DNA of 64,000 nucleotides from Triops longicaudatus (GCA_022885665.1 JAGQDJ010000024.1:868001-932000); one strand, 5' to 3'; positions 1-14,649 are shown, counted from the stretch's first letter. Notes: generated by a model from the letters alone, not told the origin. A program made the numbers and translations.

Positions 1-2290
1 CTATTTGCATGTTTTATGGAAATGCTATACCGTGCCCACACAAGGTGGCCAACAAGGGCGTCAAGATCTTAAAACACAGTTAAAGCGAAATTAGCTTTGT
101 CATGAGCTACAAATTCTGGGGCGCGAAAGCCCATAGCCTTTTTCTTCTTTTTTTTAAAAAAAAATATGTTATTTTTTATTTTATTTTTTTTTATTTTAAA
201 TCTGGCTGGCGTTCTTTTAAAGGCAGTAAAACTTTCCCGTCGGTGTTTGTCTGTGCGATTTCAAAGACTATAAAAACTCGGTGAGGAAGGAGGGAAAAAG
301 AGATTTCAAGTCGAAATTAAAGGCAAAGATCGCTGGAAGTTTTTATGCATTGTAATTCATACCTGCATATACGATACTAAATAAGTAGTTAAAGGTCTTT
401 TATACGAGACAAAAGCATAGTAATCTTGTAGGTTGACCCCTGCATGAGGCTTCCAAATACCGGCTTGATTAAGACTTGATTAATGCCATGAGGCACACCT
501 GTGTGTGCAGGTTATGGATAGGGATGCACGTCCAATGATGAGGTGATGAAGCGTGAAAGAGGAGAAGACCACAAGCATGAAAAGCAACTTAGTGCTCAAG
601 GAAGATGACTTCATGTGGAGCCTAAAGAAACGGCCATCGATTGAATTGTTCATGACAGGCGGGCAATGATTAATTATGACGAAAGAGTGCCGACCATTAG
701 AATACTTTGGAACTTTGGGGGCTAAGAAAAGGATAGAAAAGCGCCTTGGCTTTGCAACAACGGAGCTTTTATGAAAAGTTGTGTAGCCCGAGGAGGTGTA
801 GAATTATCGTTGTAAAGGTGTTGGAGGTGCGAACGAACTTGAAAACTATTACTCATACTGCTCTAGTCGTGTCAAAAGGCTTGTCCAACCTTCTTTAGCC
901 ACAAGTAGCGCAATAGAGCGAGTTTTATTACAATTTGTTACATTACAACACTTACCATGGCTTACAAACAACCCAAGCTAACGGCTCTTATTGCGTGTTC
1001 ATTCTTTGTAGACCAAATATTTCTAACCGCGGAATGTGGGGGTACATAATAGTAAGCATGCGAGACTTGTATAACGATGGGGCCAACCTAACGGATATTG
1101 TTGTATAGATAAAACTACCGCGAGGACTCGCCTATAGAATGGATCGTCTATCTAACACGCTAACGAAGGAGGCATGGGAGGAATCCTAGTGTTTAAGTCT
1201 ATTATTTTTAGTTCAGTATTCTGGTGGAAAAGGCTAAAAGGTTAAAGGAGGAGTTTGCAGACTAGACAACAATAACAGCTTCTCCATCTCTTGTGGGGTG
1301 CCAAGTTGTGAGTTGAAGTGTTGTTAGAGCTTGCGTTTATCTTTGCTTAACCCCCCCTCGACAGTCCTTGATGAAACGCATCTGGAGATGTTACTCCAAC
1401 TCGTTTACCCAAAGCCTTTTTCGGAGAAGTTTCGAGTTATTTTTTATTGTTATTTTTCTTTATTTTTCTTTTTTTTCTTTTCTTTTTCAGTGCCCAAGCT
1501 CTTTTCATAACTTTCTTTTTAGCGTACACAATTTGCCGAGCTGGTATAGTGAGTCCAGGGCCACGAGGTAGTAAAGGAAAAGCTTAGAAAAAAAAATATA
1601 ATAACACACAAGTTCGCAGGTTTCTTTATTCGCTCGTAGGAAGAAATGCGCTGCGATTTTGCTCAACAAAAGCCGGACAACTGAATTACGCACTTAGTAA
1701 AATTAATTGGTGAAGCACTTCATGGAAAAAGTCACAAAATTCTATTATAATTAGATTCCTGTAAATAGTTTCCTTTCATTTATTTTTTTAAAATCTAGTA
1801 TATCAAGTATTGCTGTTATAAGGGACTTTAGAATGAAGTGGGAAATAATAAAATTGCTGCCACGGACTAGACTGGGCACGTCATTATAAGCAATGTTTTT
1901 CATTCATCGGGAATAGGCCATATTGTGTCAGGATTTGCAGGTCGGCTGTCCTGCGTTTTGCTAGAATCATACATTTGTAACATTAACAGTCTAGCTGCGC
2001 TGTAATTTCAAATGTTTTTATACGTTGCTATGTATAACATAACCTACTCTATTGCAGAAGGCCTCGTGATGCTAAACACATAATGATCGCGACATAAAAG
2101 CTTAAAAGTTAAAGTGACATAAGAGGTAAAATACTCAACAAGGAAAGTTATATTACAAAGAAACTAACATAATAATTAAACCTCGCCTTGAGGATGGCAC
2201 TTTTATGTGAACTACATTTGCCTCTGCAAGGCATTCACAATAGTTTTTGTACGTTATCAGAATAATATACTGTTCCATTGTTACGTTCTG
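1..2290. other. Intergenic, no gene recognised
   Basis: AT-rich sequence with many homopolymer T and A runs. Open frames are all under 70 codons, and none has a recognisable domain, codon pattern or splice context. I see nothing functional here. Short-exon genes or a non-coding RNA could be missed by eye. Confidence 0.5.
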
Positions 2291-2467
2291 TAGTAACTTT
2301 CGCACTGAGGATTACCGATTATACAGATAAAAGGCGATTGTGTTCAAGGTCCACATGTTCCGGCGAAACGAAAGTAGTCATTTAAGCCTATATTGGCCAC
2401 TACCAAAATCGGCTGTAACGTACAAGTTCTCCACCCTTTCGTTGTCCATTATAACGAAGTTTCCCTG
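2291..2467. mobile_element. Decayed pogo/Tigger-type MITE, copy 1
   Basis: About 177 bp that aligns end to end, in the same orientation, with the better-preserved element at 23306-23483. Shared blocks include ATTACCGATTATACAG against the copy-2 left end, GTGTTCAAGGTCCAC against GTGCACAAGGTCTAC, and TTTAAGCCTATATTGGC against CTTAAGCCAACATTGGC. The right end keeps TATAACGAAGTTTCCCTG, a decayed version of the Tigger/pogo terminal inverted repeat. It has no coding capacity. The ends are approximate because the left terminal repeat is badly decayed. Confidence 0.6.
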
Positions 2468-2782
2468 TACTGTAGCTCACAAAATTCAGCGGTGACAATT
2501 TTCGTTGTTACGAAATAATGTAGCGATAATAATACGTAATACAACTGCTGTGGGGCTTCGAAAGTAATGCAAATGTATTGTGAATGATACACAACAACAA
2601 ATGATACGAAAAATGCGTTACAATAAAATTCCCTTATAATCCCATTCAAGTCAAATGTATATAAGTGCTGTAAATTACCGAACGAAAGTCCATAATAAGC
2701 TTACTATTATGTGACATAATGGATATATTTGTTATTGTTTTAACTGTTACATCAACAACTATTAAAGTGAAACGATGTACGG

Positions 2783-2823
2783 CAACGAGCAAAGCTCACG
2801 CCGATGAAAGAAATAAAAAAAAA
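2783..2823 (+). repeat. 28-bp dispersed repeat with A-rich tail, copy 1
   Basis: A 28-bp block (2783-2810) followed by an A-rich run. It recurs in inverted orientation at 24115-24142, where a T run flanks it on the corresponding side. The core contains GAGCAAAGCTC, a short near-palindrome. The match stops at the A-rich tail on one side and just past the block on the other. The family is not recognised. Confidence 0.6.
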
Positions 2824-5800
2824 TAAAAAAAATCGCACACATGAGAGGTGTGGCTCTGCAAATACGTCTGCCCCATAATGTTTAAAGTATGAACTCAGGC
2901 GTGAACTAATGCGTGTTGCCATTTCTTTACATATTGTACTTAGTTGTGTTTTTTTTAATATTTTACATATCTCTCGTACAAGTAGTAGGTCCCATTCTTT
3001 AGCTTATTTGTATACTACTTCTTTGGCTGCCTGAATACTGGGTAGTAGGCCAATGTGCAAACAAATTTTGGGTGTTACATACGGGAAGCGTAGGTTTCTG
3101 TAACATATGTTTCGTAGTCATATCTTCCTTTTTTTCGGAACACGAGTATAATAAGATGACGGTTGGCGCATTAGCACTGATGGTTTTGGCTTTGCCTTGG
3201 ACATGTATCTAAGTATTCAATGTGTTGGACGTGCCGTTTTTGTTTGGTCTTGGGGGTAATTAGGCGTCCGCTGCTTTTCTTCTCCTGGAAAGAAAAGGTG
3301 TTATAATGCAAGGGCTGAAGGATTTGGGTGAGCGTTGGGCGCCTCGCAAGTGTCAATTGAAAGTCTTCTGCTTTGTGGCCTTACGCAGCTCTGAGCCCGC
3401 AGCTTCTTTCTTCCTTTTTTCTAATCATATTTTTTTCTTTCCTGATAGGAGTTTTAGAACACTGTATATATATAACCATTTCTACCAAGTCATCCAGACT
3501 CATCAAGTCATGAGGCCCCGAGTTGTGATGACAGCTCTATGACAGTCGTGACACAAGTCTTATGACACCCCTCTTAGCCTCTTCTGTACTTTGTTGGGAG
3601 CGAGAAAAAAATTACCGTGTCCCTTTTAGTGAAGAGGGCTCTTGGTAACACTTGGGCTATTCAGACAAGCTTTTATGTATATTTCTGTACAGAGCGAAAA
3701 AGAAAAACATTACTTGGTCCCTTGCAAATGACTAGAGTCACACTTAACAATGTTCCAGCCAAGAAGCTATTAACGAGTGAAGTTGGCAACAAATGCTCAA
3801 AGTTTTGAGCTACATCTTCAGGGCCCTTTCAGTCTTAAGTTTCGTGTTGGAAAAGACCTTCTGCGACGTCTCGTACTTGGAACTAACAGTACAGTACTGT
3901 ATTTCACGATATTATGGCCCGACCATTCACATTGTCAATGCTGCGGCAATTAGAGTGGCAAGGTGAAGGGAGACTAGAGTGATCAATGAATGTCAGGCGT
4001 AGCCAAGGAGCAAATAAGGTAGCAATTAAAAGCTAGTAGGTTTTCCTTTTGGGATCTGTGTGTGTTTCCAAGGGAAGCAGTTCCCATAATGAGAATCTTT
4101 CTTGAAAGTTGGATACAGGCCTATATGGTAAAACGCCCTAGTTTACACCCAACTCGCTTGGGTGTCTGGTTGTTACCTAACTCGTGTATCGGGCACCTGA
4201 CTCGATTGGGAAAAGAAGTACTGAGCCGTGAAGGTGATCCATCATTTTGCACTGAAGAGTTGTAAATTTTTGACAGTGAATCGGGTTTGCTATTAATTAA
4301 AGAATACAAAAAGCATTTAGTGAAAGCGCTTCTAACTAAACTGACTGTCATTCTTTGATGGAGTGGATCAAACCGCCACATACCTGTCTCGGAACGATTT
4401 CCTTCTTTTTTAAGAACGCTTCTTTTTATTGTTATAATCTCGCTATTGTTACAAGCACCAGGGAGGAAGTTTCTGTGCAAGCACTCGTGGTACTTAACTG
4501 TTATTGTAAGAGGGTTTCCATACTGCATAGTGGTGTTGGCGGAAGCGACATCCGTTAGTTCCGTACACTTCTTTTTGCATTGCTTGTTATGCGAGAGCAC
4601 CGTGATGTATGTTATCGTTAAGAATCGCCGCGCGTGCAAACGCACATTAATATGCACAATAAGCCATGGTGGTACCGCCCTCCTAAAAGGGATCTCGTGA
4701 TCCTGTGCTCAACTTGCTGCCACTTGAAAAGGAACAAGAAGCTTCCGGTACGTCGCAGGGTGTCAAGTTGACTCAAATGCCTTTTTAACATTATGACTAT
4801 AATGCATCATCAACGATCGTGACCAAGCTAAACGCGCTAACAGGGAAGGGAAAGGGCAATGTTCCTAATGTGCGAGTTTTGTTTTTGAAACCCTACCACA
4901 GAAAAGAATTCCACTGTTGATGTGGAGCATTTATTTTTATTTTCGTATTTATTATTTTGCGCTACGATGCTGGTTCAGCGAGGAGATGAAAACGTCCACG
5001 ACACAACGTTCGATAACATAGTTTTCAGTGATGACTTCATCCGGTCATATAGCGAGTTACGAACGGAGGATGAGGTAACCTGATCAGCCCCTGAGCTTTA
5101 TCTCGAAATGGTTAGGTTCCGGGTTTCGTGTAATTGTAGACGCTCATTTATACTCGTCACGAGACAGTCCTTGCCTTCCGTTCCACCATATGCGCGCGTG
5201 TGTCTGTAGTTTGGCGAAAAAAAATACAGTGTGTGGTCGCTTTATCCATAATCCCCTTGTCGAAGCAGGATATTGTTCAAACTAGTCAGAAAAATTGACA
5301 ATTAATTATGAAGAGGTTTTCTCGCCGTTCCTATGCGCATGAGCCCTTGTGTGCATATAGGGATCACACATGGTATTGTGTCATAGATACCGCCTATCAG
5401 TAACAGATCCGCCTTTGCACTTCACATACGCTCAGCCAATAGCAATACGCGGGGCAATAACATGAGGAGCTCCACATTTGTCATGGTCCAACCCTCTTCA
5501 TGCATATTAATGACACCTGGTACGGCATCCACACGACATGGCGTCAGCGCTGTTGCATTTGCTTTTAGGTAGTTTTAACAATGCTATTGCAGCGTCAAAT
5601 ATACTTTGTGTATAATACGCTTATTCTTTAAGTAGTTACGGCGAAGTCCAGTCGCTAAGCATTTCCCAGAAATTGATCATGAAAGAATGCGCTGTAGCAA
5701 GATGCTTAAGTATTTGACATTCGACTAACGACTTTTCGCATTAGCAAGCCACATTTTGCGGGAGTTAAGATGGCTTCCTGAGATAAGTCCAAGAGATTCT

Positions 5801-8800
5801 TTCGATTCCTGGGCTTGCTAGTCATTCCGGAAAACTGCAGCCTATAGGATAACGATGCGGAGAATCAAGTGGTTTGAAAAGCGACGTGGAAGGCCTGGCT
5901 GATTCGTGTCACGCTGTGGTTAAACGTTGCAATGGGGACTCGTCAGGTTCATCCCCGCTGTCAGATTAAGGTGGTGGTTAAGCGATAACCATCTTCACCT
6001 GGGTCTGCGTGTCATCAAGTCATTCATATCATTATCATCGCTCGTTCCGTTGCTCCGTCGCACAGGAGACCCCCGAAAGTTAACTGTTATAACCGTGGCC
6101 CAGGCCATTGGTCACCTGCCTGGACACAAAAGCAAAGAAGTCACGTCTGTTCACACACGCCCCCTTCAGGCTTAGCAGAACGCCACTTAAAATAAGCGAA
6201 AACCGCAGTCATTTATAATGAATACTTGGTCCCTCGCACCTTTTGTCACCTACGAGGATGACATCAAAGCTTTTATCAATTACAGGCGCCAACACGTTAA
6301 GTGTCCTGTTCACCAAAAGAAGCAAAAACAACGCAAAAAGAAAACTCAACGCATTAAGCGCCCGCTTGTCCGCCTTAACTTTCTGCAATCCCCTAGCACA
6401 AATGCCTGCCTTGTGCCAAATGAACGAATCCGTAGCAAAGAGTTTCGTGCAAGTCCTGTCAGCCATTCTTTTTAGTAAAATGAGGGAATTAGCCGTTTGG
6501 AAAGTTCATTTGCCTAATAACATCCCATCATTAAGGCTTCTTACTCTAACAACCCACCTTAGGCCAACTAACAAAGAACGTCTAAGCGTTAGAAATTGGC
6601 AACACCCAAAAAATTGTACCGAAATGTCAAGTAAGTTCTTTTCATACCCGAACTTAGTGAAACCCTTGGAAATATAAGTATCTACCAAAAGGCATGAAAA
6701 GGTACGAGGAACACGTCGTACTAGAGTTGCTAATTTATCGTCGTGTAAGTAATTGCAGTAGCCACAGACTGTTTCTTTCCCAGCTTGGTCGCAACCTTAA
6801 GTTCGCGAAAGCAGTTGTATATGTGGAGCTAACTCGATAACAAGTCCGAGTTGAGGTCGGAAAAGTCATGCTGCTGGGCCAAATCAGCGTTTCCTCAATT
6901 CTGTGCCCATCATTGGATAGGATTACTATAGCTACGGATGCAAATTTCGACGCCAACTTCCCTGTAGACAGAAGAGTTAAGTTAAGACTGACATTTATCG
7001 AAGTTGTGGTAACTTGAGGCCATCCCGGTTAAGGAACTTTGGGAAGTTGTCAAGAACTGTGCGGCTGGCTGCGTATGCAAATTGACACATTACCCAAAGT
7101 ACAAGAGAGCAAGAAAGGGGGAGGAAGAACAACGTATTAAGGAGCAAGTCACAGTGCCTGACTCGCTGTGTCAATCTTCATCGTGGCAACTCAGCACGTT
7201 GCTCTCCGTGGCTGGCATCAAATTAAACGAGCACTACTTTAAATATTGGATTTTCTCGGGCTGCAGTGCGGCCTACGGTTGTAGGACTGTGTTAAACGTG
7301 CGAAGATGAACGTTGGTTTAAGGGGCACAAAATGTAAAAGGAAAAAGTCAACGAGGGAGTCGCGCCAGGCAAGAACAGTCAAGGTCCCAAATTTGGCATT
7401 AACCATCATCATTTGGTATGGAAAATGGTTGTCGCTCTTGACATGTTCCCTCTTCTCTTGAAAAAGACGCCATTTTGGCTTTTTTCGTTCTCTATCTCTT
7501 TCCCTTTGGATAACGAGCTCATCCCGCCCCTCTCATCACCAACTATCACTCCCCCTTAGCACGAAGAGAAACCATGCTTATTGCTGAAGCGAGCTTTCGG
7601 AACCTCTTCTAACATAGTAACAAGGGTTTGGCTACTGTGCATCATGACAAGTTTCATCCATTGTACTTAGGGTAGCGCGAGATAGAAACCCGTAAGTTGG
7701 GGCGAAAAGGGAGGGGAGAGAAAAAAAAAGAGGGAAATGGAGTTGGACGTTATTCTGGTGGTCATTATCGCATTGAAGACGCGTCCGTGGCGTCTATGGC
7801 GTCGCTCAATGATCATTGGGAGATCTAAGAGTTCGATGCCAAAGGGCAGCCCCCCTTCCCCCCACAAAAGCTGCGATAGAAGCATTGAATGGCACGCCCT
7901 TGTGCATCACCCTCTTCAAAAGCACTCCAATCTCAGTTGGGGAGTCAATCAGCCCAACTATTGAACCATCCCCTTTTGCCTATACTTCCGTGGTGTCTTC
8001 TCTCGTTTTCTCCGTTGTTAACAATTTGATCGCAATTTTACTAGTTCAGCCGGCATGGCACATCAAACGGGATGATCACCGGACTAGCATAGAGGAAGTT
8101 GGAAGAAAAGAGGAAAACGTCATTGAATTAGGTCGGTGAGTAGATTTGAGATCTGCTACACACCAAAATTCTCGTCATGCACCCCCTTCTTGTAAGCTGT
8201 CGACCCCTAGGTTTTCCTTCTGACGCCTGATACGGATCAAAGAACGTCTGCGATCTTCGCCGTGCTTGGCTCGTCCTATTGCTATGGCGAGCGGAATTTA
8301 GCTTTGTAAGCTATGACGAAGATGGGTCCTACGAGATAACGTTTAAGCCAACAGTGTATATTGATATAAGAAGCTTCGTAGCACTGTACTATAGACAACT
8401 TTGTCACCCTCTTTGTTGACTCAAGAACTGGCAACTGTCAAAGATCAAATTGCGGGCCAGGAATCTTGCCTTTTTTTTTTCTCGTTCCATATAATCCTCA
8501 GCGAGGTATTGATTGACGCCGCGTTTGCTTTAGCACCGGAACCAATTCTCCCTGTACGTTTTCTATTCGCTAAGTGAAACGTGCCATGAAATTTCCCTAT
8601 AAAACTTCTTTATATTTTGTCTTTCGTGTCTAGTTATTATTACTATTTTTTCAACCCAGTAAATTTTTCCTAATTTCTCATTTTTTTAAATGAATATACA
8701 GACGTAAGCTTACATTTTTCTAGCGGTGAACTCACAAGGGACGGGGTGATGGCAGTGATGGTAAATGTGTATTTGTTAGAAATTTTTCTGTTCATTTTTT

Positions 8801-9550
8801 GTCCATGAAGCGTACGATTATTCTGAAAAATCAGCTAACCAGTGAGAGTTTCGAATAAGTATTTTTTTAAAGAAGAAAAAAAAGTATCACCGCCCCGTCG
8901 TAGCGGATGATGTACAATTAGTCCTCCTAAACATTGCTGAAAAACTAGAAAACTTGTTAGAAGTTACTAGAGTTATGGGTTTATTTATTCCTTTAGTATC
9001 TCCGTTTGAATGCAGTTTTATGCCGCAATCGTTAGAAGTGATTTCTCTGCACATAGTAGACTATTTTGTGTATACACGAGATATGCTCAAACCTCTGTAA
9101 CGAAAAATTGGCTTCGTATTTTTCTGTCTGTACATTCTAGTATAAAGTACAGAAGAGGTACAACCAGGGCTGTAACGAGATATTTTTAAATTTATTCCTA
9201 GGTTTGCAAGTTTCTTGGGCATTTAGATTTCTTCTATCTTCTCTTGGATTTTCTCCTAGTTTCTCTTGAAATCTTGAAATTGATTTGTTATTGCATCTTC
9301 ACAAAATGTAACAAGTAAATTTTAATAAATTTGACCATCAATGCCTACGATGATATCGATTTTTTCTAATCGTAGAAACAATAGACCAACGACTTATTCA
9401 TGGTTCGGTGTTTTTCGAGCCTGCACTTCAAACTAGATTTTTAAAAATATTATCGCTTTTTAACGAATATTTTTATTTTTTACGTATCCGTTTCTTCCGT
9501 TGCTCAGTATAGGGCATACACCCTCGTACTTAATGGATGTGGGGGAGGTC

Positions 9551-9880
9551 TGTTGAGTTTAATAGACGTTCCTGTCGTGAAATTAGTGACACATTTTGAG
9601 TCTTATTGTCAAACTGGCCAGAAATGTTCCATAATCGGTTTATCTATTCACTTAATAAATATATCGAATATAATGAATATATAGTGGGATTAAAGTTCCA
9701 TATACACTTTTTTATTAAATTTGAACTATATGAAAATTACGGGGTTTTGTTTTAGTTTTATTAATGTTTCTACCGTGAAATCAATGAATGCGTATGAATT
9801 ATAAGCAAGTACGTATTGGAAAATATTGTTTTTCGGTTTAATTTATTCATGTGATGTTCCTGTGGTGGAAACAATGATCC
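9551..9880 (+). repeat. Degenerate ~40-bp motif, three copies
   Basis: Three loosely similar blocks at about 9551-9592, 9743-9787 and 9828-9880. They share the pattern TTTARTTTATT, then GTTCCTGTCGTGAAA, then ATGA. Spacing is irregular (about 190 and 85 bp). This may be a decayed tandem array or chance similarity in AT-rich DNA. Confidence 0.3.
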
Positions 9881-12800
9881 AGTCAGTTTCGAGCAGCAGG
9901 ATTGAATTAAAAGGGTCTCGTTTGACTGGTGCGAGGAGGGCGAAACCAGGGCGGGGTGGAGTTTTCGCAACGTTCAAGTGCAAACGTTGCAGGGAGCCTT
10001 GTCTCGCCCTTCGCTATTGTTACAAAGCCATGGGTTTTAGTGCGTTAGGGGGCTCTTCCTTTTCACACCATTGTGAAGCTGATTAATCAAGGGGACAAAT
10101 GGCACAAATGGCTGAGTGGCACCCACCGGCTCGGTTCAATGCTAACTGACAGCCTGATGAGAAGCAGGGAAATCAAGCTTTTGTTAATTTGCTGCCCTTA
10201 CGGAATAGCGCGGATGAAGTGAAGTTGATGCTTTTCGTTTTCGAGACCCCTTGACAAATGTACAGTTCACTAATACTAACGCATATATACGCATCCACAC
10301 CCTTCGCTTTTCGAACTGCAGAAAGCTGCACGAGAAAAGAAGGAAATGGGGTGCCCATCAACCCCCCCTCCCCTTGTGAATTCACCGCTTAAAACATCTA
10401 ATATAACATCTATATATTCAAATTGTTATTCTTCTCTCTTTTCATAGCAGTGTCAAGAAGCATCGACCCGCTCCACTGGAAAAAAGATTGAACAGAAACT
10501 TTGTAACGGACCGAAAAAGAAGAAGAGGACTTCCCGCGGTTACCTTCCATTATAGCAGTAATGGCAGGGCGGATCTCCGAATACGAACTTGATCGGATCC
10601 GACGTGTTACCGGACTCCTCTCCCTATTGTCAGGGCCAAACCACATGTAATGGGCGCATAATGGAGCCCGAAATACGAGTCCTTTCATCATCCCCAATTG
10701 ACAAGTTACGGAAATGTGAGTATATTCATGCCCTTAAAAAAAAACTAACCTTCTGTTTGTGGAAAATTCTGTTCCCTTTTGTACATTTATCAGATCACAT
10801 CGTGTCTAGCGATGGGGAAACGATGAAACGGACAGAATTTGCTAGTAACTTATTGCTGTTGGAGCAGATCGTCTTACCAAGGGTTGTCTGGGGGGGCAAA
10901 TTCCCATAAGCTGGTTTGGCAGTCTTTGGCAAGAAACTAATCTCGGTTTGTTGTACTGACTCCGAGTAGGGAAAAGTACCGGCCACCTGGATACAGTCTG
11001 TCTATAAAGGTTCATACTGATCGTCTCGTGAAATTTTTTTCTCATCATTGGACCAGGCTCACCACGGGAGTTGCGACTGGGCTAAGGAAGATCATGTCAA
11101 AGCAAAGGGTCCCTTTTTCTTAGATTTGTCTCCTTTTTTGCAATTGTATCTCGGTGGAACCGAGAACTAAGACAAGAAGTCCCTGTGGCCACCAGTCAAG
11201 TGGAGAACCTGTCAGCCTCTTGAAGTTTTAAGCCGCTTACCTATCGCGTCCCTGCGTGTACTGCTGCCAAGAAGGCAAGAAGATCGCTTTTGTTTTCGTG
11301 CCTTGAACACACCAAAACGCATCGATGTGAAGGCGTAGGCAAGAGAGAAAAAACCTCTAAAGGGGAATATTTGTAAGGCCAGGGAGGGGTACCTTTGAAT
11401 TTTGAGGAAGGATAGGACAAGCCAAGCTTTTCTGAATGGGATGAGGAGTGGCGTTCTCCATGGGTTAACAATTTGTACAGAGCTAAAGGGCCATCAGCTG
11501 GTAAATTATTGTCTTAATTAGTCAGGACAAATTGGGAACTCATAGCTTTCCAGCACGTCAAAACTTGAGCGCAGTCTTCCTGAAGTGTTGACTTCAGCGA
11601 GGACTTACCCATTCATTTACGGTCTGCATGTCCATCTGGCCTGTTTTATTGTTGTTCCCCTCCAGAAACAGCTTAAAAAGCTCTTTATGGTGGATACGCA
11701 TTTAAGAAGGTTGGCTTATATATTAAATGACGTGATAAGCAGCTTGTGCTGCAGCAGCATTAAGAAACGTTGCTGCAGTTGTGTGGGTATTTGAGACGGG
11801 CAGAAGGAGGTTTTCGTGTGGTGCTAGGATACTTAGGGTGGATTACTTATGCCAGATTAAAGATAGACATGGAAGCAGCTTGTGGTAGTGTGTCTTCTCA
11901 AATTTCAGCTTTACAATGTCATTACCTCTGACTTTTACTTACCCCGTCTCTTGTCTCATTGTTGGGAAAATATGCGAGAAGACCTGGCGCCAGTCATATT
12001 TGTAAACTTACCACTCTTCCTGTGGATAACCGTATACAAAACACTTGTGTGGAGCCGCCAAAACTTACTTGAACCTACGCCCTCTGAACAAATGGCAATT
12101 TCCGCACACCCTAGGACTTTCGCAGTCGCAAGATTTTCCAATGCGTATAGTTCTGCTTTCAGCGAACATTACTAACTTGTCCGTACAGCTGTCTTACGTG
12201 CATTGTGTACAGAAAAAAAGAGGAATTATAGCAGGCTCCAGAGAAAAAAATGAGGTAATTCGAATAAACGAAGCGGCATCGGGAGCTTTCAAGCCTTTTT
12301 TGTGCTTGCTGAAAATTCTCATGAAGGGAACTCAAAGGTCTAAATGATGTCATGTCAATATTGCTGCATGAGCTTGATGATTCGGAGATGGGCCTGTAAT
12401 CGTCCCGTGTTCAAATAACGTGCACTGCGGTACGGCGAAAACTCTTGAGACAATGCTGAGCACTGACGCCAGGTAGGCGCCATCTTATCTCTCTTTCTTA
12501 CTCACCTGCTTTTAGAAGCTCATCTGCTTCATACTTAGCTCAACTTCTTGTACGAAAAGCCAAGAGTCCTAGAGTATTTTCAGGGTGTTGCTTTACCATA
12601 AAACCCCTATAACAAGCCCCGCCATGAGGAGAAAGCTCCAGCTCCTGTTCCAAGTTATATGCTTGACTGGGGAATTGTGGACAAGCAACTTCGGTTCCTG
12701 CATAGTCAAGCTATGCAAACAGAATTTGAGGGGGCTGTAGGTATTGTATTTAGGCAGTTTTCAAGTACATCCATTTGCACGACCCGCACCTCCTAAGTCG

Positions 12801-14620
12801 AAATGAGAGCGTGTCTTTTAACTGTCGCTTTTTCGACGTGGTCTCCACATCGAACAGAAGTTGCTCGCTTTTTCATCGTAGGACATTGTTCTGCGACGTG
12901 CTAAGGTGCACGTTCATTGAGTACCCATCGACTCTGTGCGCTCTCTTTTCCACTTAGCCAATTTGTCTTTCGACAGTCTAGAAATGTCTTTCCCTTCCTT
13001 GCCAGCGGAATGGTCTGCTGCTCTCCGGCGGCGCATCTTTATAAAGGTCGATGATAAGGGAAGAGTGGGCGCAGGGCGATAAGTGTGGTTTTTAGCAACT
13101 CTGGAGTTTTGTGCCTGACAACCTTTATACCCCAGTCCCGGTTTGAATTCAGGTTTCTATAGTAACGGAGCAAGAGCTGCCAGCCAGATTACGTCTCAAG
13201 AAAGTCAATACCCCAATGCACAACCGAGAAGTCAACAGCCGCCTTTCTAAATTTCATATCCCATCGATCTAGATCCTGTTCTTCCCTTTTGTGACTGTAG
13301 CTGCCGTTTCGCTCCCGACCACATGTACTTTTTTTCTTCTTGCATGCCTGTCATAGCGCCGAGGACGGTTTACTAATCAAGAAGCTTTGAACGTATTTTT
13401 CTCACTAAAAAAAAAGTGTTTAAACGAAACCTTGGTCGGGTCCCACTCTCGCGCCGAGCTTGTACGTTGGTTTCTATTTGTTCCGGTTTTAATTTTGGCT
13501 CCGCCATCCTCTGCGGTCTCAACCGTCATACCGTCAGCGATTCTAGATTAAATTTGTTTTCCCTTTATGACAGTTGTGTATTTAGTGTGACGTCAGGAAA
13601 GAGCTTCTTGTCATGTCAGTGATGTGCCCTCTATCAACTGGCCTCTCTACCATCACGTAAGCTTCGTGTTCATGGTTAAAACGGTCTTAAAAAGCTTCTC
13701 TCTCAAAAAGCTTTTTACCCCCTGTTGTGGATTATTGCAAGCCACAGTTCGTGCCCACGCTGAAAAGAAAAGAAACAAACGGAGCCAGAAAAATTTTATT
13801 ATTTTTTACTTACGCTAATTCTCTCCCAGTGGTCTTTATTTTGAATCTTACGTATTGGCGGGTTCTACATACCGTGCGGTAACTAGACTGACAGTATAAG
13901 TGTAAGAGAAAGCTCCACGGCAACGCCGTCCGTGATTCAGTACAGGCGCCGGAGACGTCCATTTCCGGCTTTAGATCCCGAACTGACAAGCACATCATGT
14001 CTTCCAGCTCACGTTTAGGGTTATATTAATATTTCGGGAATGCCGTGCTAGACGCTTGTATAATATGATGTCAAAAGCAGGCGATCGACAAGAAGACAAG
14101 GAAAGGAAGTACTTTATTTGTCTAACATGCTTATCTACAAGCAATGACTATGTATAAAGATGTTTTGCGTCACCGAGAATTCGTTTCAGTTCGGTGGGCA
14201 GGTTGTCTTTTAAGGAGCGAGCGAATCTTTGCGTGCTTGATCTCTTAATGTGTAACTTTCCTTACATAATGTTACACAGAAGGTATCATTAGAAGCGAAG
14301 TTTCATATATTTTGTATTCTTTGCCTTGAAAATCAGTTCCAGTCATGCTACGTGACAGCAACGCCGAGGCATGATAACGAAAAACTGGTTTGTGTGCTCT
14401 TTCAGACCGGTCATTTAGAATCGAAATCGTGTGAACATATTTTTTTCTTTCAAGGTCCCTATTATAACTAATGAGAAGCGAGGACCTCTGTTACATGTGT
14501 CAACCGATTTGCTTCTGAAACTACCTTTCCCCCTTTTTAACACCACCAGCAGCTTGTTAAGAGTTCTTTCGGCGATGATGGTTAGTTGGCAAGCTGAAGA
14601 GCATAAAAGCATGTTAAGGA

Positions 14621-14649
14621 CAGCAGCAGCAGTAGTAGTAGTAGTAGTA
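14621..14649 (+). repeat. Trinucleotide microsatellite (CAG)n(TAG)n
   Basis: A compound run of CAG repeats followed by TAG/GTA repeats. It produces the artificial poly-leucine and poly-valine stretches in overlapping open frames. It is not inside a recognised gene. Confidence 0.85.

Noticed and set aside
4121..4657. 178-codon open frame on the minus strand
   Set aside because: No recognisable domain, odd composition, overlapping open frames on the other strand, and no splice or expression context. Probably chance.
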